A stretch of 64,000 nucleotides of DNA. It comes from Prauserella_A sp040645195 (GTDB lineage Bacteria > Actinomycetota > Actinomycetes > Mycobacteriales > Pseudonocardiaceae). The stretch is taken from contig NZ_JBEYXW010000033.1 in NCBI RefSeq assembly GCF_040645195.1, positions 1 to 64,000 on the forward strand, written 5' to 3'. Under the pieces are notes generated by a model. The model saw only the letters and a program-made list of their open reading frames with translations, ran no database searches and had not been told where the DNA came from. Positions 1 to 8,045 of this stretch are shown one piece after another (the stretch's first letter is position 1; every line of letters starts with the position of its first letter). A program made the position numbers and the translations under genes.

Positions 1-104
1 GAAAACCCAGGCGTCACCCAGCAGCAGACCAGACCCAGGAACACAAACCCGCAGCCACCAACACCACAAATCCATATCCCTACTACTGATTAGGAAAACC
101 ACCA

Positions 105-1022
105 GTGGTCTCTGATTCCGGCCTCTCTCCACACGGTGTCGTCCCGCCCTTGGTCACACCGCTCGACGAGCACGGCGAGGTGGACCGCCGTTCGCTGGAA
201 CGCCTCGTGTCCTACCAACTCGACGCGGGCGTGGACGGCGTGTTCGTCGGCGGTTCGAGTGGCGAGATCGCGCTGCTCGACACCGCGCAACGTCGCATGG
301 CGGTCGAGGTCACCACCAGCACGGTCGCCGGCGCGGTGCCGGTGCTCGTCGGGGCGGTGGACACGGGTACGCGGCGGGTGATCGAGCACGCTCGGCAGGC
401 GGCCAGGCTCGGCGCCGACGCGGTCGTGGTCACGGCGCCGTTCTACATCCAGCCTCATCCGGCCGAGATCGTGGCGCATTTCCGCTACGTCCGCGAAGCG
501 GTGGACGTACCGGTGGTGGCCTACGACATTCCCAGCGCGGTCGGCGCCCGGCTGACGCCGGAGATCGTCACCGAACTCGCGGATGCGAAGACCGTGGTGG
601 CGCTGAAGGACTCCAGCGGCGACCTGGCGAGCTTCCGGGAGATCCTGCGCCGCACGGACCTGCCGACGCTCAGCGGCTCCGAACTGTTCGCCGACATCGC
701 GATCGAACTCGGCGCGGCGGGGCTGGTGCCGGGACTCGGCAACGTGGACCCGCACGGCTACGTGCGGCTGCACCGGGCGGTGCGGGACGGCGACATCGCC
801 GCAGCGCGGGCAGAGCAGGACCGGCTCGCCCGGTTGTTCCGGATCGTCTCGGTGGCCGACCGGGGGCGGATCGGGTTCACGGCCGGCGCGCTCGGAGCGT
901 TCAAGGCGGCGCTGGCACTGCGAGGCGTCATCGACTGCCCTGCGACGAACCTGCCGCTGTCACCACTCTCCCCTGCCGAAACCGACGCCATCGCGGCGGT
1001 CCTGAACGACCAGGGTCTCTAG
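105..1022 (+). CDS. Dihydrodipicolinate synthase/N-acetylneuraminate lyase family protein
   Basis: This is a 305-residue class I aldolase of the DapA/NanA family, a cytosolic TIM barrel that joins or cleaves a pyruvate unit through a lysine Schiff base. Visible landmarks are GGSSGE at residues 49-54 (the position of GGTTGE in DapA), Tyr140 in YDIPSAVG and the Schiff-base Lys168 in ALKDSSGD. The GTG start at 105 has AGGA about 9 nt upstream. Length fits the family. It stands alone, without other lysine genes, and is convergent with ndk across a strong hairpin, so a catabolic aldolase (sugar acid or hydroxyproline type) is as likely as lysine synthesis. The 104 bases before it show no gene and probably hold its promoter. 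Confidence 0.85.
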   Translation: MVSDSGLSPHGVVPPLVTPLDEHGEVDRRSLERLVSYQLDAGVDGVFVGGSSGEIALLDTAQRRMAVEVTTSTVAGAVPVLVGAVDTGTRRVIEHARQAARLGADAVVVTAPFYIQPHPAEIVAHFRYVREAVDVPVVAYDIPSAVGARLTPEIVTELADAKTVVALKDSSGDLASFREILRRTDLPTLSGSELFADIAIELGAAGLVPGLGNVDPHGYVRLHRAVRDGDIAAARAEQDRLARLFRIVSVADRGRIGFTAGALGAFKAALALRGVIDCPATNLPLSPLSPAETDAIAAVLNDQGL

Positions 1023-1027
1023 AAAAC

Positions 1028-1063
1028 GGGTCCCCAAGGCCACCCAGGTGGCCTTGGGGACCC
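1028..1063. terminator. Bidirectional terminator, 17-bp perfect stem
   Basis: A perfect inverted repeat (1028-1044 against 1047-1063) lies between the stop codons of the convergent lyase and ndk genes. The arms are built on CCCCAAGGCCACC. There is no T-run, as is usual for actinobacterial terminators. The same core occurs in the larger inverted repeat at 24670-24772. Confidence 0.8.
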
Positions 1064-1069
1064 ATCAGC

Positions 1070-1480
1070 TCACAGGTCGGCGAACCAGAGCTTCAGCTCG
1101 CGCTCGGCGGACTCGGGCGAGTCGGAGCCGTGCACGAGGTTGAACTGGGTCTCCAGTGCGAAGTCGCCGCGGATCGTGCCCGGGGTCGCCTTCTCCACCG
1201 GGTCGGTGCCACCGGCGAGCTGGCGGAACGCGGTGATCGCCCGCGGACCCTCAACGGCGATGGCCACGACCGGACCGGACGTGATGAACTCCAGCAGCTC
1301 ACCGAAGAACGCCTTGGCCTTGTGCTCTGCGTAGTGCTCCTCGGCCAACGAACGCTCGACAGTGCGCAGGTCCATCGCGGCCAGCGTGAGCCCCTTGCGC
1401 TCGATACGCGCGATGACCTCGCCGACGAGGCCGCGCTTGACGCCATCGGGCTTGACCAGAACCAGCGTGCGCTCACTCAC
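1070..1480 (-). CDS. ndk: Nucleoside diphosphate kinase
   Basis: This 136-residue protein is full length for Ndk, which transfers the gamma-phosphate of ATP to NDPs via a phosphohistidine to balance (d)NTP pools in the cytosol. His117 in NLVHGSDS is the phosphorylated residue, and the nucleotide-binding VKPDGV near the N-terminus and the RGDF segment are present. The GTG start at 1480 is preceded by AAGGAG at ideal spacing. It has its own leader of about 50 nt after the phoD-like gene and ends at the shared bidirectional terminator. Confidence 0.97.
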   Translation of the reverse strand: MSERTLVLVKPDGVKRGLVGEVIARIERKGLTLAAMDLRTVERSLAEEHYAEHKAKAFFGELLEFITSGPVVAIAVEGPRAITAFRQLAGGTDPVEKATPGTIRGDFALETQFNLVHGSDSPESAERELKLWFADL

Positions 1481-1533
1481 GGGGTGTTACTCCTTTATTA
1501 ACTCCAGTCGGTGCAGGCAGCCTAGCGGCCCGC

Positions 1534-3081
1534 TCAACGTCCCTCGGGCCGCAGGGTGGTGGACCACAGCGAAGCGCCGGTCCCGTCCCGCAGGTCGACC
1601 CGCAGATCACCGCTCGCACCGTCCACATTGATCTCCCCGAAGTGCTGGTAGCCCTCCAGCGGCGAGGTGTTGGCGCGCGGCGGGGCGTGCACGAACTCCG
1701 CCCGCGGGCCGAAGGTCGGGTCCAGCGTGTTGGGCCCGAACGCGCCGGCATGCAGCGGACCGGATACGAACTCCCAGAACGGGTCGAAGTCGGTGAACGC
1801 CGCACGGTCCGGCGAGTAGTGGTGCGCCGCGGTGTAGTGGACGTCCGCGGTGAGCCACACGACGTTGCGCACACGCCGCCGCGAGATCTCCCGCAGCACC
1901 CAGGCGAGCTCGGTCTCCCGGCCGCCGGGCGCACCGGGCAGCCCGTTGGCGACGCCCTCGATGTCCTGCCCGTCGGGCACGATCAGGCCGATCGGCAGGT
2001 CGGCCTGGATGATCTTCCACGTCGCCTTGCTGCGGGCGAGTTCCCGCAGCAGCCAGTTCGCCTGCCGCGGGCCGAGGATCGAACCGGGTTCGGTCTTGTC
2101 GTTGTCGTTGCGGTCCTTGTAGCTGCGCATGTCGAGGACGAACACCTCGACCCGGCTGCCGTAGCGGAAGCTGCGGTACACGCGCCCGTCGACGGCGGCC
2201 TTGGAATCGATCGGCTGCCACTCGTGGAACGCCTGGAAAGCGCGCCGTGCCAGCACGTCCACGCGCTTCTCCGTGTACTGCGGCAGGTCCAGGATCTCGC
2301 CGGGGTACCAGTTGTTGACCACCTCGTGGTCGTCCCACTGCACGTAGCTCGGCACCGCGGCGTTGAACGCGCGCACGTTGTCGTCCAGCAGGTTGTAGGC
2401 GAACTGCCCGCGGTACTCCTCCAGCGTCTCGGCGACCTTCGCCTTCTCCGGGGTGACCAGGTTGCGCCAGGTTCGGCCGTCAGGGAGCGTGACCGTCTCC
2501 GTCAGCGGCCCATCGGCGTACACGGTGTCGCCGTTGTGCAGGAACAGATCGGGCTCGCGCGCAGCCATCGCGGCGTACGCCGTCATCCCGCCGATGTCGG
2601 GGTTGATGCCCCAGCCCTGCCCGGCGACGTCACCGGACCAGACGAGCCGCACACCGCCCCGCCCGGCAGGCGCGGTGCGGAACCGGCCGGTCAGCGGTGT
2701 GCTCACCGCGCGGCCGTCGAGGTCCTCGGCGGTCACGCGGTAGTGCACCTCGGTGCCGGCGGGCAGGCCCGGGATCCGCAGCTTGCCGGTCCCGCCGGTG
2801 TCCGGGGAGAGCACCGGCCCGCGCAGCACCCGGCCGTGCCGGAACCTGCTGTCCGTCGAGATCTCGACGAGCATCCGGGACGGCCGGTCCGCCCGGGTCC
2901 ACACGATTGCCGAGTTCTGGGTGACATCGCCGGACTGCACGCCGTGCGTCAGCACGGGCCGGTCGGTGCGGACGAACGCCGCGGCGGGTGCGGCGGCCAG
3001 TACACCGGAGGCGAGCACGCCGGTGCCGGCGAGCCCGGCCTTGAGGACGGAACGACGGTGGAAGGGGGTCTGTTCGGTCAT
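1534..3081 (-). CDS. PhoD-family alkaline phosphatase D, Tat-exported
   Basis: This 515-residue phosphodiesterase/phosphomonoesterase of the PhoD family probably releases phosphate from organic phosphates outside the cell. The N-terminus is a Tat signal (HRRSVLKAG, then a hydrophobic stretch and APAAAF near residue 36), as expected for a PhoD enzyme that is exported folded with its metals. An N-terminal Fn3-like PhoD domain is followed by the metallophosphatase core with the metal ligands in WSGDVAG, HNGDTVYADG, QWDDHEVVNNW and TADVHYTAAH. No pho-box was identified. It is transcribed alone on the minus strand with a short leader shared with nothing. Confidence 0.92.
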   Translation of the reverse strand: MTEQTPFHRRSVLKAGLAGTGVLASGVLAAAPAAAFVRTDRPVLTHGVQSGDVTQNSAIVWTRADRPSRMLVEISTDSRFRHGRVLRGPVLSPDTGGTGKLRIPGLPAGTEVHYRVTAEDLDGRAVSTPLTGRFRTAPAGRGGVRLVWSGDVAGQGWGINPDIGGMTAYAAMAAREPDLFLHNGDTVYADGPLTETVTLPDGRTWRNLVTPEKAKVAETLEEYRGQFAYNLLDDNVRAFNAAVPSYVQWDDHEVVNNWYPGEILDLPQYTEKRVDVLARRAFQAFHEWQPIDSKAAVDGRVYRSFRYGSRVEVFVLDMRSYKDRNDNDKTEPGSILGPRQANWLLRELARSKATWKIIQADLPIGLIVPDGQDIEGVANGLPGAPGGRETELAWVLREISRRRVRNVVWLTADVHYTAAHHYSPDRAAFTDFDPFWEFVSGPLHAGAFGPNTLDPTFGPRAEFVHAPPRANTSPLEGYQHFGEINVDGASGDLRVDLRDGTGASLWSTTLRPEGR

Positions 3082-3172
3082 GCCGAACTTCTATCCCCCG
3101 CCGGGGGCGCGGCGGCCAACGCCGGCTTGCCCGCCGGTGAACGTCGCGAAGCGGTGTCTCCCCAGAGTTCCG

Positions 3173-3658
3173 CTAGACCGTTTCGATGCGGAACATCGCG
3201 ATCCGGTCCGCCGCGTCAGCGACGGCATCGGGCGTTGCTCCCTCGGCCAGCTCGGTGGTGACGAACCGCTTGCCCACGCTCGGCGGAGCGGTGGCCACCA
3301 GCTCACGCAGCAACGGGCGACGTTGCTCCACCGACAGCTCGACCAGCCGCGCCGTGGTGGCACGCCGCCCACGCGTCAGCGTGACCGTGTCCGCGGCCCG
3401 CGCGTTGGCCACCCATGCCGCCTTCGGATACGCCTGGACGAGGTAACGCCCCCCGGTCAACGGCATCACCGCGATCGGGAACGTGCGCGGCTGCCCGCTG
3501 CGCCGCCCCGCGACGGTCAGCAGCTGCATCGGCCCGAACACGATCCCGATCCGCTGCAGCCCGATGACCACCTTGTTGACCCAGTTGACGGTCCGGCGGT
3601 ACCGGTCGGTCTTGTTCCTGCTCTGCACCACGGCGAACACCTCCTCGGTAGTGAACAC
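3173..3658 (-). CDS. Nitroreductase/DDN family F420-dependent oxidoreductase
   Basis: This is a split beta-barrel protein of the deazaflavin (F420)-dependent nitroreductase (DDN) family, shown by TVAGRRSGQPRTFPIAVM and the following GGRYLVQAYP segment, which line the F420 site in relatives. With the GTG at 3658 it has 161 residues. A longer start at 3715 would leave 8 nt to the divergent TetR gene and cover the operator, so 3658 is preferred. On the minus strand a TTGACA (3693-3688) and a weaker CACACT (3669-3664) place transcription start almost on this GTG, suggesting a leaderless message. The substrate is unknown; repression by the divergent TetR protein is inferred from the operator position. 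Confidence 0.75.
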   Translation of the reverse strand: MFTTEEVFAVVQSRNKTDRYRRTVNWVNKVVIGLQRIGIVFGPMQLLTVAGRRSGQPRTFPIAVMPLTGGRYLVQAYPKAAWVANARAADTVTLTRGRRATTARLVELSVEQRRPLLRELVATAPPSVGKRFVTTELAEGATPDAVADAADRIAMFRIETV

Positions 3659-3670
3659 TTGCCAGTGTGG

Positions 3671-3699
3671 GTGAGTACTTACTACCCTGTCAAGGGTAG
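3671..3699. promoter_or_regulatory. Candidate TetR operator between divergent genes
   Basis: Two palindromes abut: an imperfect 12-mer GTGAGTACTTAC (3671-3682, 10 of 12 symmetric) and a perfect 7-bp inverted repeat CTACCCT/AGGGTAG with a 4-nt centre (3682-3699). The second covers the minus-strand -35 element TTGACA (3688-3693), so binding would block the DDN-like gene and probably also the TetR gene. Confidence 0.55.
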
Positions 3700-3723
3700 G
3701 GCGGATATCGATCAAAGGAACCG

Positions 3724-4344
3724 ATGGCTACTGCGAAGAGGACCGACCGATCCACGGGCCCGTCGACCCGGACGCGGATCATCGATGCGGCAGCCGAGGT
3801 GATGGCGAGCAAAGGTCTTGCCAACACCACGACCAAGGAGATCGCCAGGGTCGCCGGCTATTCGGAAGCCACGCTGTACAAGCACTTCCGGGACAAGGCG
3901 GAACTCTGCCTCATGGTTCTCCGCGAACGGCTCGCCGCCGATTTCATCGACACCCTCAGCGGCTTCCACACGCGGGCCGGGCAGGCCACGGTGCGGGAGA
4001 ACCTGCTCGACGTGGCGCTGCGGGCCCTGTCCTTCTACCGGCAGAGCGCGCCGATGATGGGCGCCGTCTTCGCCGAACCCGCGCTACTGGCGCATCACCA
4101 GGAAGTCCTGCGCAGCACGGAAAAGGGACCGCACCTCGCCATTGTCGCGCTCACCGGGTACCTGCGCGCCGAGCAGGGCCTCGGCCGCGTTGCCCCCGAT
4201 GTGCGGGCCGAGGCACTGGCGGCACTGCTGCTCGGCGCCTGTTTCCAGCGCGCCTTCTTCACCCGGTTCGTCGGCGAGCACATCGCCGGCCAGCCCGATG
4301 ACGACTTCGCCGCCACCCTCGTCGACGCCCTGCCCCTCGGCTGA
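3724..4344 (+). CDS. TetR/AcrR family transcriptional regulator
   Basis: This 206-residue regulator has an N-terminal TetR helix-turn-helix (residues about 18-65: TRTRIIDAAAEVMASKG, then TTKEIARVAGYSEATLYKHF) and an all-helical ligand-binding C-terminal half of the usual length. The ATG at 3724 has AAAGGA 5-6 nt upstream. It is divergent from the DDN-like flavin/F420 gene with a palindromic operator in between, the usual arrangement for an autoregulated repressor controlling its neighbour. The ligand cannot be told from sequence. It ends 1 nt before the convergent DUF4233 gene. Confidence 0.9.
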   Translation: MATAKRTDRSTGPSTRTRIIDAAAEVMASKGLANTTTKEIARVAGYSEATLYKHFRDKAELCLMVLRERLAADFIDTLSGFHTRAGQATVRENLLDVALRALSFYRQSAPMMGAVFAEPALLAHHQEVLRSTEKGPHLAIVALTGYLRAEQGLGRVAPDVRAEALAALLLGACFQRAFFTRFVGEHIAGQPDDDFAATLVDALPLG

Positions 4345-4345
4345 G

Positions 4346-4765
4346 CTAGCGCTGGCTGTGCTGGTCGCTTTGCTGGTTTTGCTGGCTGGGTAGGCGGCCC
4401 TGTGCCATGCGGGTGGCGACGTCGCGGCGCAGCCACATCAGCCACAGCCACACGCCGAGGAACACCACCCCGATGATCGCCACGGCAGGCAGCGCCACGA
4501 CGAACGCGAGCAGACCGCCGTGCAGCGCGAGGATCACCCAGATCGCCCATGGCTTGCGCAGCAATCCGCTCAGCAGCACCAACAGCACCGCGATCGCGAT
4601 GACGGTCCAGCCCTGAGCGCTGGTGATGCCGCTGCCCAGCGTCGCCACGACCGGCAGCGCGAGGCCGACGACGATCGCCTCGATGATCAGCGTTCCGGCC
4701 TGCACGCCGCGAAAACCCTTCATCGGGTCCTTGGCCGGTGCGGGCGGTGTCTGGTCCTCGGTCAT
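4346..4765 (-). CDS. DUF4233 domain membrane protein
   Basis: This 139-residue integral membrane protein has about four hydrophobic segments between residues 22 and 120 and a hydrophilic C-terminus rich in Gln and Ser. In actinobacteria DUF4233 genes commonly follow folC, as here, where the ATG overlaps the folC stop by 4 nt (ATGA), so the two are translationally coupled. Function is unknown; a link to folate metabolism rests on neighbourhood alone. Confidence 0.8.
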   Translation of the reverse strand: MTEDQTPPAPAKDPMKGFRGVQAGTLIIEAIVVGLALPVVATLGSGITSAQGWTVIAIAVLLVLLSGLLRKPWAIWVILALHGGLLAFVVALPAVAIIGVVFLGVWLWLMWLRRDVATRMAQGRLPSQQNQQSDQHSQR

Positions 4766-6237
4766 AGTGGCTCCCTGCCGAACAGTGCGCGGGCCTCCCC
4801 CACGGTGACCACCGAACCGGTGACCAGAACCCCGCCGCCGGACAGCGGTTCCTCGGGATCATCGGTCTGCTCCACGAGCGCGACCGCGGTCTCGATGGCC
4901 GTGTCGAGCAACGGCTCGACCGTCACCCGCTCCTCGCCGAAGACCAGGACGGCCAGCGCCGCGAGCTCGTCGACCGGCATCGCGCGTTCCGAGTTGTTGC
5001 GGGTCACGACGATGTCGGACACCACCGGCTCGAGTGCTTCCAGAATCCCGCGTGCGTCCTTGTCGCGCAGCACCCCGACCACGGCGGCGAGCCTGCGGAA
5101 GGCGAACTCCTCCTCGATCGTGCGGGCCAGCGCGGCGGCGCCGTGCGGGTTGTGTGCGGCGTCGAGCAGCACGGCGGGTGCATACCGGACGCGTTCGAGC
5201 CTGCCTGGCGTCTGCACCTCGGCGAAGGCTTCCCGGACGGTCTCGGGCACGAGCTGCCGGTCCTTACCCGCACCGAAGAACGCCTCCACGCTCGCGAGCG
5301 CGAGTGCGGCATTGGCGGCCTGGTGCGCGCCGTGCAGCGGCAGGAAGATCTCCTCGTACACGCCACCGAGCCCCTGCAGGCGCAGCAGCTGCCCACCGAC
5401 GGCGATGTCCCTGGACAGCACACCGAACTCGCTGCCCGCCCGCGCGACGGTGGCATCCACCTCGACGGCACGTTCCAGCAGCACCCGCTCGGCGTCGGGT
5501 TCCTGCTCGGCGAGCACGGCAATGCTGCCTGGCTTGATGATTCCGGCCTTCTCCCGCGCGATCGACGCCAGGTCGCCGCCGAGGTAGTCGACGTGGTCGA
5601 GGCCGATCGGCGTGACTACCGCGACCTGCCCGTCGGCGACGTTGGTCGCGTCCCACGCGCCGCCCATCCCGGCCTCCACCACCGCGACCTCGACGGGCGC
5701 TTCGGCGAAGGCGGCGTAGGCCATCGCGGTGAGCACCTCGAACTTGCTCAGCAACGGATCGCCAGGGCCCGCGCCCCTGTCGACCATGGCGACGAACGGT
5801 GCGATGTCCCGGTAGGTGGCGACGTACTTCTCCGCCGAGATGGGTGCGCCGTCGATGCTGATCCGCTCGGTGACCAGCTGCAGATGCGGGCTGGTGTAAC
5901 GGCCCGCCCGCAGGCCCATCCGGGTCAGCAGCGCCTCGATCATGCGCGTGGTCGAACTCTTGCCGTTGGTGCCGGCGACGTGCAGGACCGGATAGCTGCG
6001 CTGCGGGTCGCCGAGCAGGTTGACCAGTGCCGTGATCCGGGTCAGCGACGGCGCGATCTTGGTTTCCGGCCAGCGCTGGTTGAGCTCGGCCTCCACGATC
6101 TGCAGCTCACGGCGAGCCTGCCGCTCGATCGCGACCTCGTCGATCGGCTCGGGCTCCGGTTCGTCCGGTAGCGGACCGGCGATGAAGTTGTCCCCGGTCG
6201 AGAGCTCCGGCGGAAACTCCTGGTCGTCGGACGACAC
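4762..6237 (-). CDS. folC: Bifunctional dihydrofolate synthase/folylpolyglutamate synthase
   Basis: FolC adds glutamate to dihydropteroate and then to reduced folates, using ATP, in the cytosol. The Mur-ligase P-loop is seen in GTNGKSSTTRMIEAL, followed by TSPHL, the central EAGMGGAWDATN segment, TPIGLDHVDYLG and the C-terminal DAAHNPHGA motif. The GTG at 6237, with GGGAG about 8 nt upstream, gives 491 residues, close to actinobacterial FolC. The open frame continues upstream, but that stretch contains a run of seven valines and matches nothing. The acidic first ~25 residues are poorly conserved. It is first in a two-gene unit with DUF4233. Confidence 0.93.
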   Translation of the reverse strand: MSSDDQEFPPELSTGDNFIAGPLPDEPEPEPIDEVAIERQARRELQIVEAELNQRWPETKIAPSLTRITALVNLLGDPQRSYPVLHVAGTNGKSSTTRMIEALLTRMGLRAGRYTSPHLQLVTERISIDGAPISAEKYVATYRDIAPFVAMVDRGAGPGDPLLSKFEVLTAMAYAAFAEAPVEVAVVEAGMGGAWDATNVADGQVAVVTPIGLDHVDYLGGDLASIAREKAGIIKPGSIAVLAEQEPDAERVLLERAVEVDATVARAGSEFGVLSRDIAVGGQLLRLQGLGGVYEEIFLPLHGAHQAANAALALASVEAFFGAGKDRQLVPETVREAFAEVQTPGRLERVRYAPAVLLDAAHNPHGAAALARTIEEEFAFRRLAAVVGVLRDKDARGILEALEPVVSDIVVTRNNSERAMPVDELAALAVLVFGEERVTVEPLLDTAIETAVALVEQTDDPEEPLSGGGVLVTGSVVTVGEARALFGREPL

Positions 6238-6567
6238 GCACTCTCCCAACTGGTCTGCTGACGTCGTCGAGTCTACGTCCGTGCCCCTGGCGTTCTGCCG
6301 ATGCCCTTCAACCACAACGACCACCACCACCCGCTCCTGCTGCGGCAGGTCCCTGCCGGTGCGCGTGCCGCTCTCGTGCGTCAGCGCGGTACCGGTCAAC
6401 CTGGTGGCCCCGGCTGGTGGTCCCGGTGGGCGAGCGCCTCAACGGCGGCGTGGACGACCAGCCCCGGGCGCCGATCAGGGACGAGAACATATCGATGGCC
6501 GGCGCCGACGCGGCACGGCTGCTTCCGCGCAGCACGGTCCGCAGGCTGCTGTTCTGGCGCTAACTGC
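6238..6567. other. 330-bp gap with possible gene remnant
   Basis: No complete gene is supported between folC and the ferredoxin gene. On the plus strand one frame from a GTG at 6426 to TAA at 6563 would encode 45 residues ending in ARLLPRSTVRRLLFWR. The composition looks protein-like but the frame has no convincing ribosome site and nothing was recognised; it may be the 3' end of a decayed gene. The folC leader occupies the left end. Confidence 0.3.
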
Positions 6568-6762
6568 TCACGTTTCGCGCAGGCTGAGCGCACCCGACGG
6601 GCACAGCTGCACGGCTTCGCGCGCGGCGTCGCGGGAACCGGGTTCCGGTTCGGCGATGCGCAGCACCACGATGCCGTCGTCGTCCTGGTCGAACACCTCC
6701 GGCGCGGTGAGCACACACATGCCAGAGCCAATGCACACGTCGCGGTCGGCTTCGATCCTCAT
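6568..6762 (-). CDS. 3Fe-4S ferredoxin, P450 redox partner
   Basis: This 64-residue ferredoxin has three cluster cysteines, Cys10 and Cys16 in CIGSGMC and Cys54 in CPSGAL. Ser13 sits where a 4Fe-4S protein would have its second cysteine, which marks the [3Fe-4S] type that passes electrons to bacterial P450s. It starts 6 nt after the P450 stop codon, so the two are co-transcribed and it is very likely the P450's electron donor. No ferredoxin reductase gene is nearby, so one must be supplied from elsewhere. Confidence 0.93.
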   Translation of the reverse strand: MRIEADRDVCIGSGMCVLTAPEVFDQDDDGIVVLRIAEPEPGSRDAAREAVQLCPSGALSLRET

Positions 6763-6768
6763 CTGTCC

Positions 6769-7944
6769 CTACCACTCCACGGGAAGGCTGTGCACCCCGT
6801 AAATCGCCATGTCGTCGCGGACGGGTACCTCCTCGGACCGTACCGCCAGCCGCAGAGCAGGGAAGCGGGTGAACAGCGCCCGGTACCCGACGCGCATCTC
6901 GATGCGGGCCAGCTGCTGGCCGAGGCACTGGTGCACACCGTGCCCGAACGCCAGGTGGCCGTGGGCGTCGGCACCGACATGGAGGTCGTGCGGATCGGGG
7001 AACCGCTCGGGGTCCCGGTTCGCCGCAGGCAGCGAGATCACCACCGACTCCCCTGCCTTGATGACCTCACCGCCCAGCTCGACATCGGTGAGCGCGGTCC
7101 GGGTCGGCCCGAGCTGGATGATCGAAAGGTAGCGCAGTAACTCCTCGACCACCGCTTCCGCGGACACCGTGCCGTTGCGCAACGCCTCGGCCTGGTCGGG
7201 GTGCTCCAGCAACGCGAAGGTACCGAGGCCCAGCATGTTGGCCGTCGTCTCGTGCCCCGCCACGAGCAGCAGGAACCCGACGCCGATGATCTCCTCCAGG
7301 GTCAGCTCACCACCGGTGACCAGACCGCTGAGCAGGTCGTCAGCCGGATCGGTCTGCTTGCGCTGCACCAGCTCGGCCATGTAGACGGTGAGCGAGGTCA
7401 TCGCGGCGACGGCCTCCTCGTCGGTGTTGGTCAGCCGCAACATCGTGGCGCTGTCCCGTTGGAACCGCTCTCGGTCGGCGTAGGGAACACCGAGCAGCTC
7501 GCAGATCACCAGCGACGGGATGGGCCGCGCGAACGTCGGCACCAGGTCAGCCGGTGGACCCGCCGCCTCCAGCGCGTCGAGGTGGTCAGCCACGATCTCC
7601 TCGATGCGGGGCTCGAGCTGTTTCATACGGCGCACTGTGAACTGACCGGTCAGCAGACGGCGGTACCTGGTGTGCTGCGGCGGGTCCATCCCGAGGAACA
7701 TTCCGGGCTGGGGCCGCTCCCTGACACGGGTAATCCCCGGTCGCCGCACGACCTGGTGGCGCAGTTCCAGACGGTTGCTGAACCGCTGGTCTGCGAGCAC
7801 GGACTTGGCCAGGTCGTAACTGGTGACGATCCAGCCGAGGTGACCGTCTTGGAAGGCGAGCCTGCGCACGGGGCGCGGATCGGCGAACAGCCCGTCAGGC
7901 GGATCGAACGGCGTGCTGCGAGTGGTGGGCAGGAAGTCCGGCAT
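6769..7944 (-). CDS. Cytochrome P450 (bacterial class I, CYP105/107-like)
   Basis: This is a 391-residue soluble P450 monooxygenase. The oxygen-activating I-helix motif AGHETT is at residues 229-234, the K-helix ExxR in EELLR at 267-271, and the haem loop FGHGVHQC with the thiolate Cys340. The ATG at 7944 has a near-perfect AAGGAGG 7 nt upstream; longer frames add 83 residues with no P450 similarity. The ferredoxin follows in the same operon and a TetR gene is divergent across an operator at 8004-8018. The substrate cannot be read from sequence; the lone P450/ferredoxin/TetR arrangement fits an inducible xenobiotic or secondary-metabolite hydroxylase. Confidence 0.95.
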   Translation of the reverse strand: MPDFLPTTRSTPFDPPDGLFADPRPVRRLAFQDGHLGWIVTSYDLAKSVLADQRFSNRLELRHQVVRRPGITRVRERPQPGMFLGMDPPQHTRYRRLLTGQFTVRRMKQLEPRIEEIVADHLDALEAAGPPADLVPTFARPIPSLVICELLGVPYADRERFQRDSATMLRLTNTDEEAVAAMTSLTVYMAELVQRKQTDPADDLLSGLVTGGELTLEEIIGVGFLLLVAGHETTANMLGLGTFALLEHPDQAEALRNGTVSAEAVVEELLRYLSIIQLGPTRTALTDVELGGEVIKAGESVVISLPAANRDPERFPDPHDLHVGADAHGHLAFGHGVHQCLGQQLARIEMRVGYRALFTRFPALRLAVRSEEVPVRDDMAIYGVHSLPVEW

Positions 7945-8003
7945 GGTCGCCTCCTTCGGCTGCACTAACTGACAATTTCCATCGAACACCTTCCCGCGGC
8001 AAC

Positions 8004-8039
8004 TTACAACTGTTGTAAAAATAATCCTCGGCATACAGT
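8004..8039. promoter_or_regulatory. TetR operator palindrome and leaderless promoter
   Basis: TTACAAC-T-GTTGTAA (8004-8018) is a perfect 15-bp palindrome in the gap between the P450 and TetR genes. On the plus strand a -10-like TACAGT (8034-8039) lies 6 nt before the TetR GTG at 8046, with no ribosome site, so the message is probably leaderless and the palindrome overlaps the -35 region. This predicts autorepression plus control of the P450 operon. Confidence 0.65.
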
Positions 8040-8045
8040 GATTCG

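Noticed and set aside
4762..6399. Longer FolC start at 6399
   Set aside because: The added 54 residues include a run of valines, have no ribosome site and match no FolC N-terminus; GTG 6237 has a good site.
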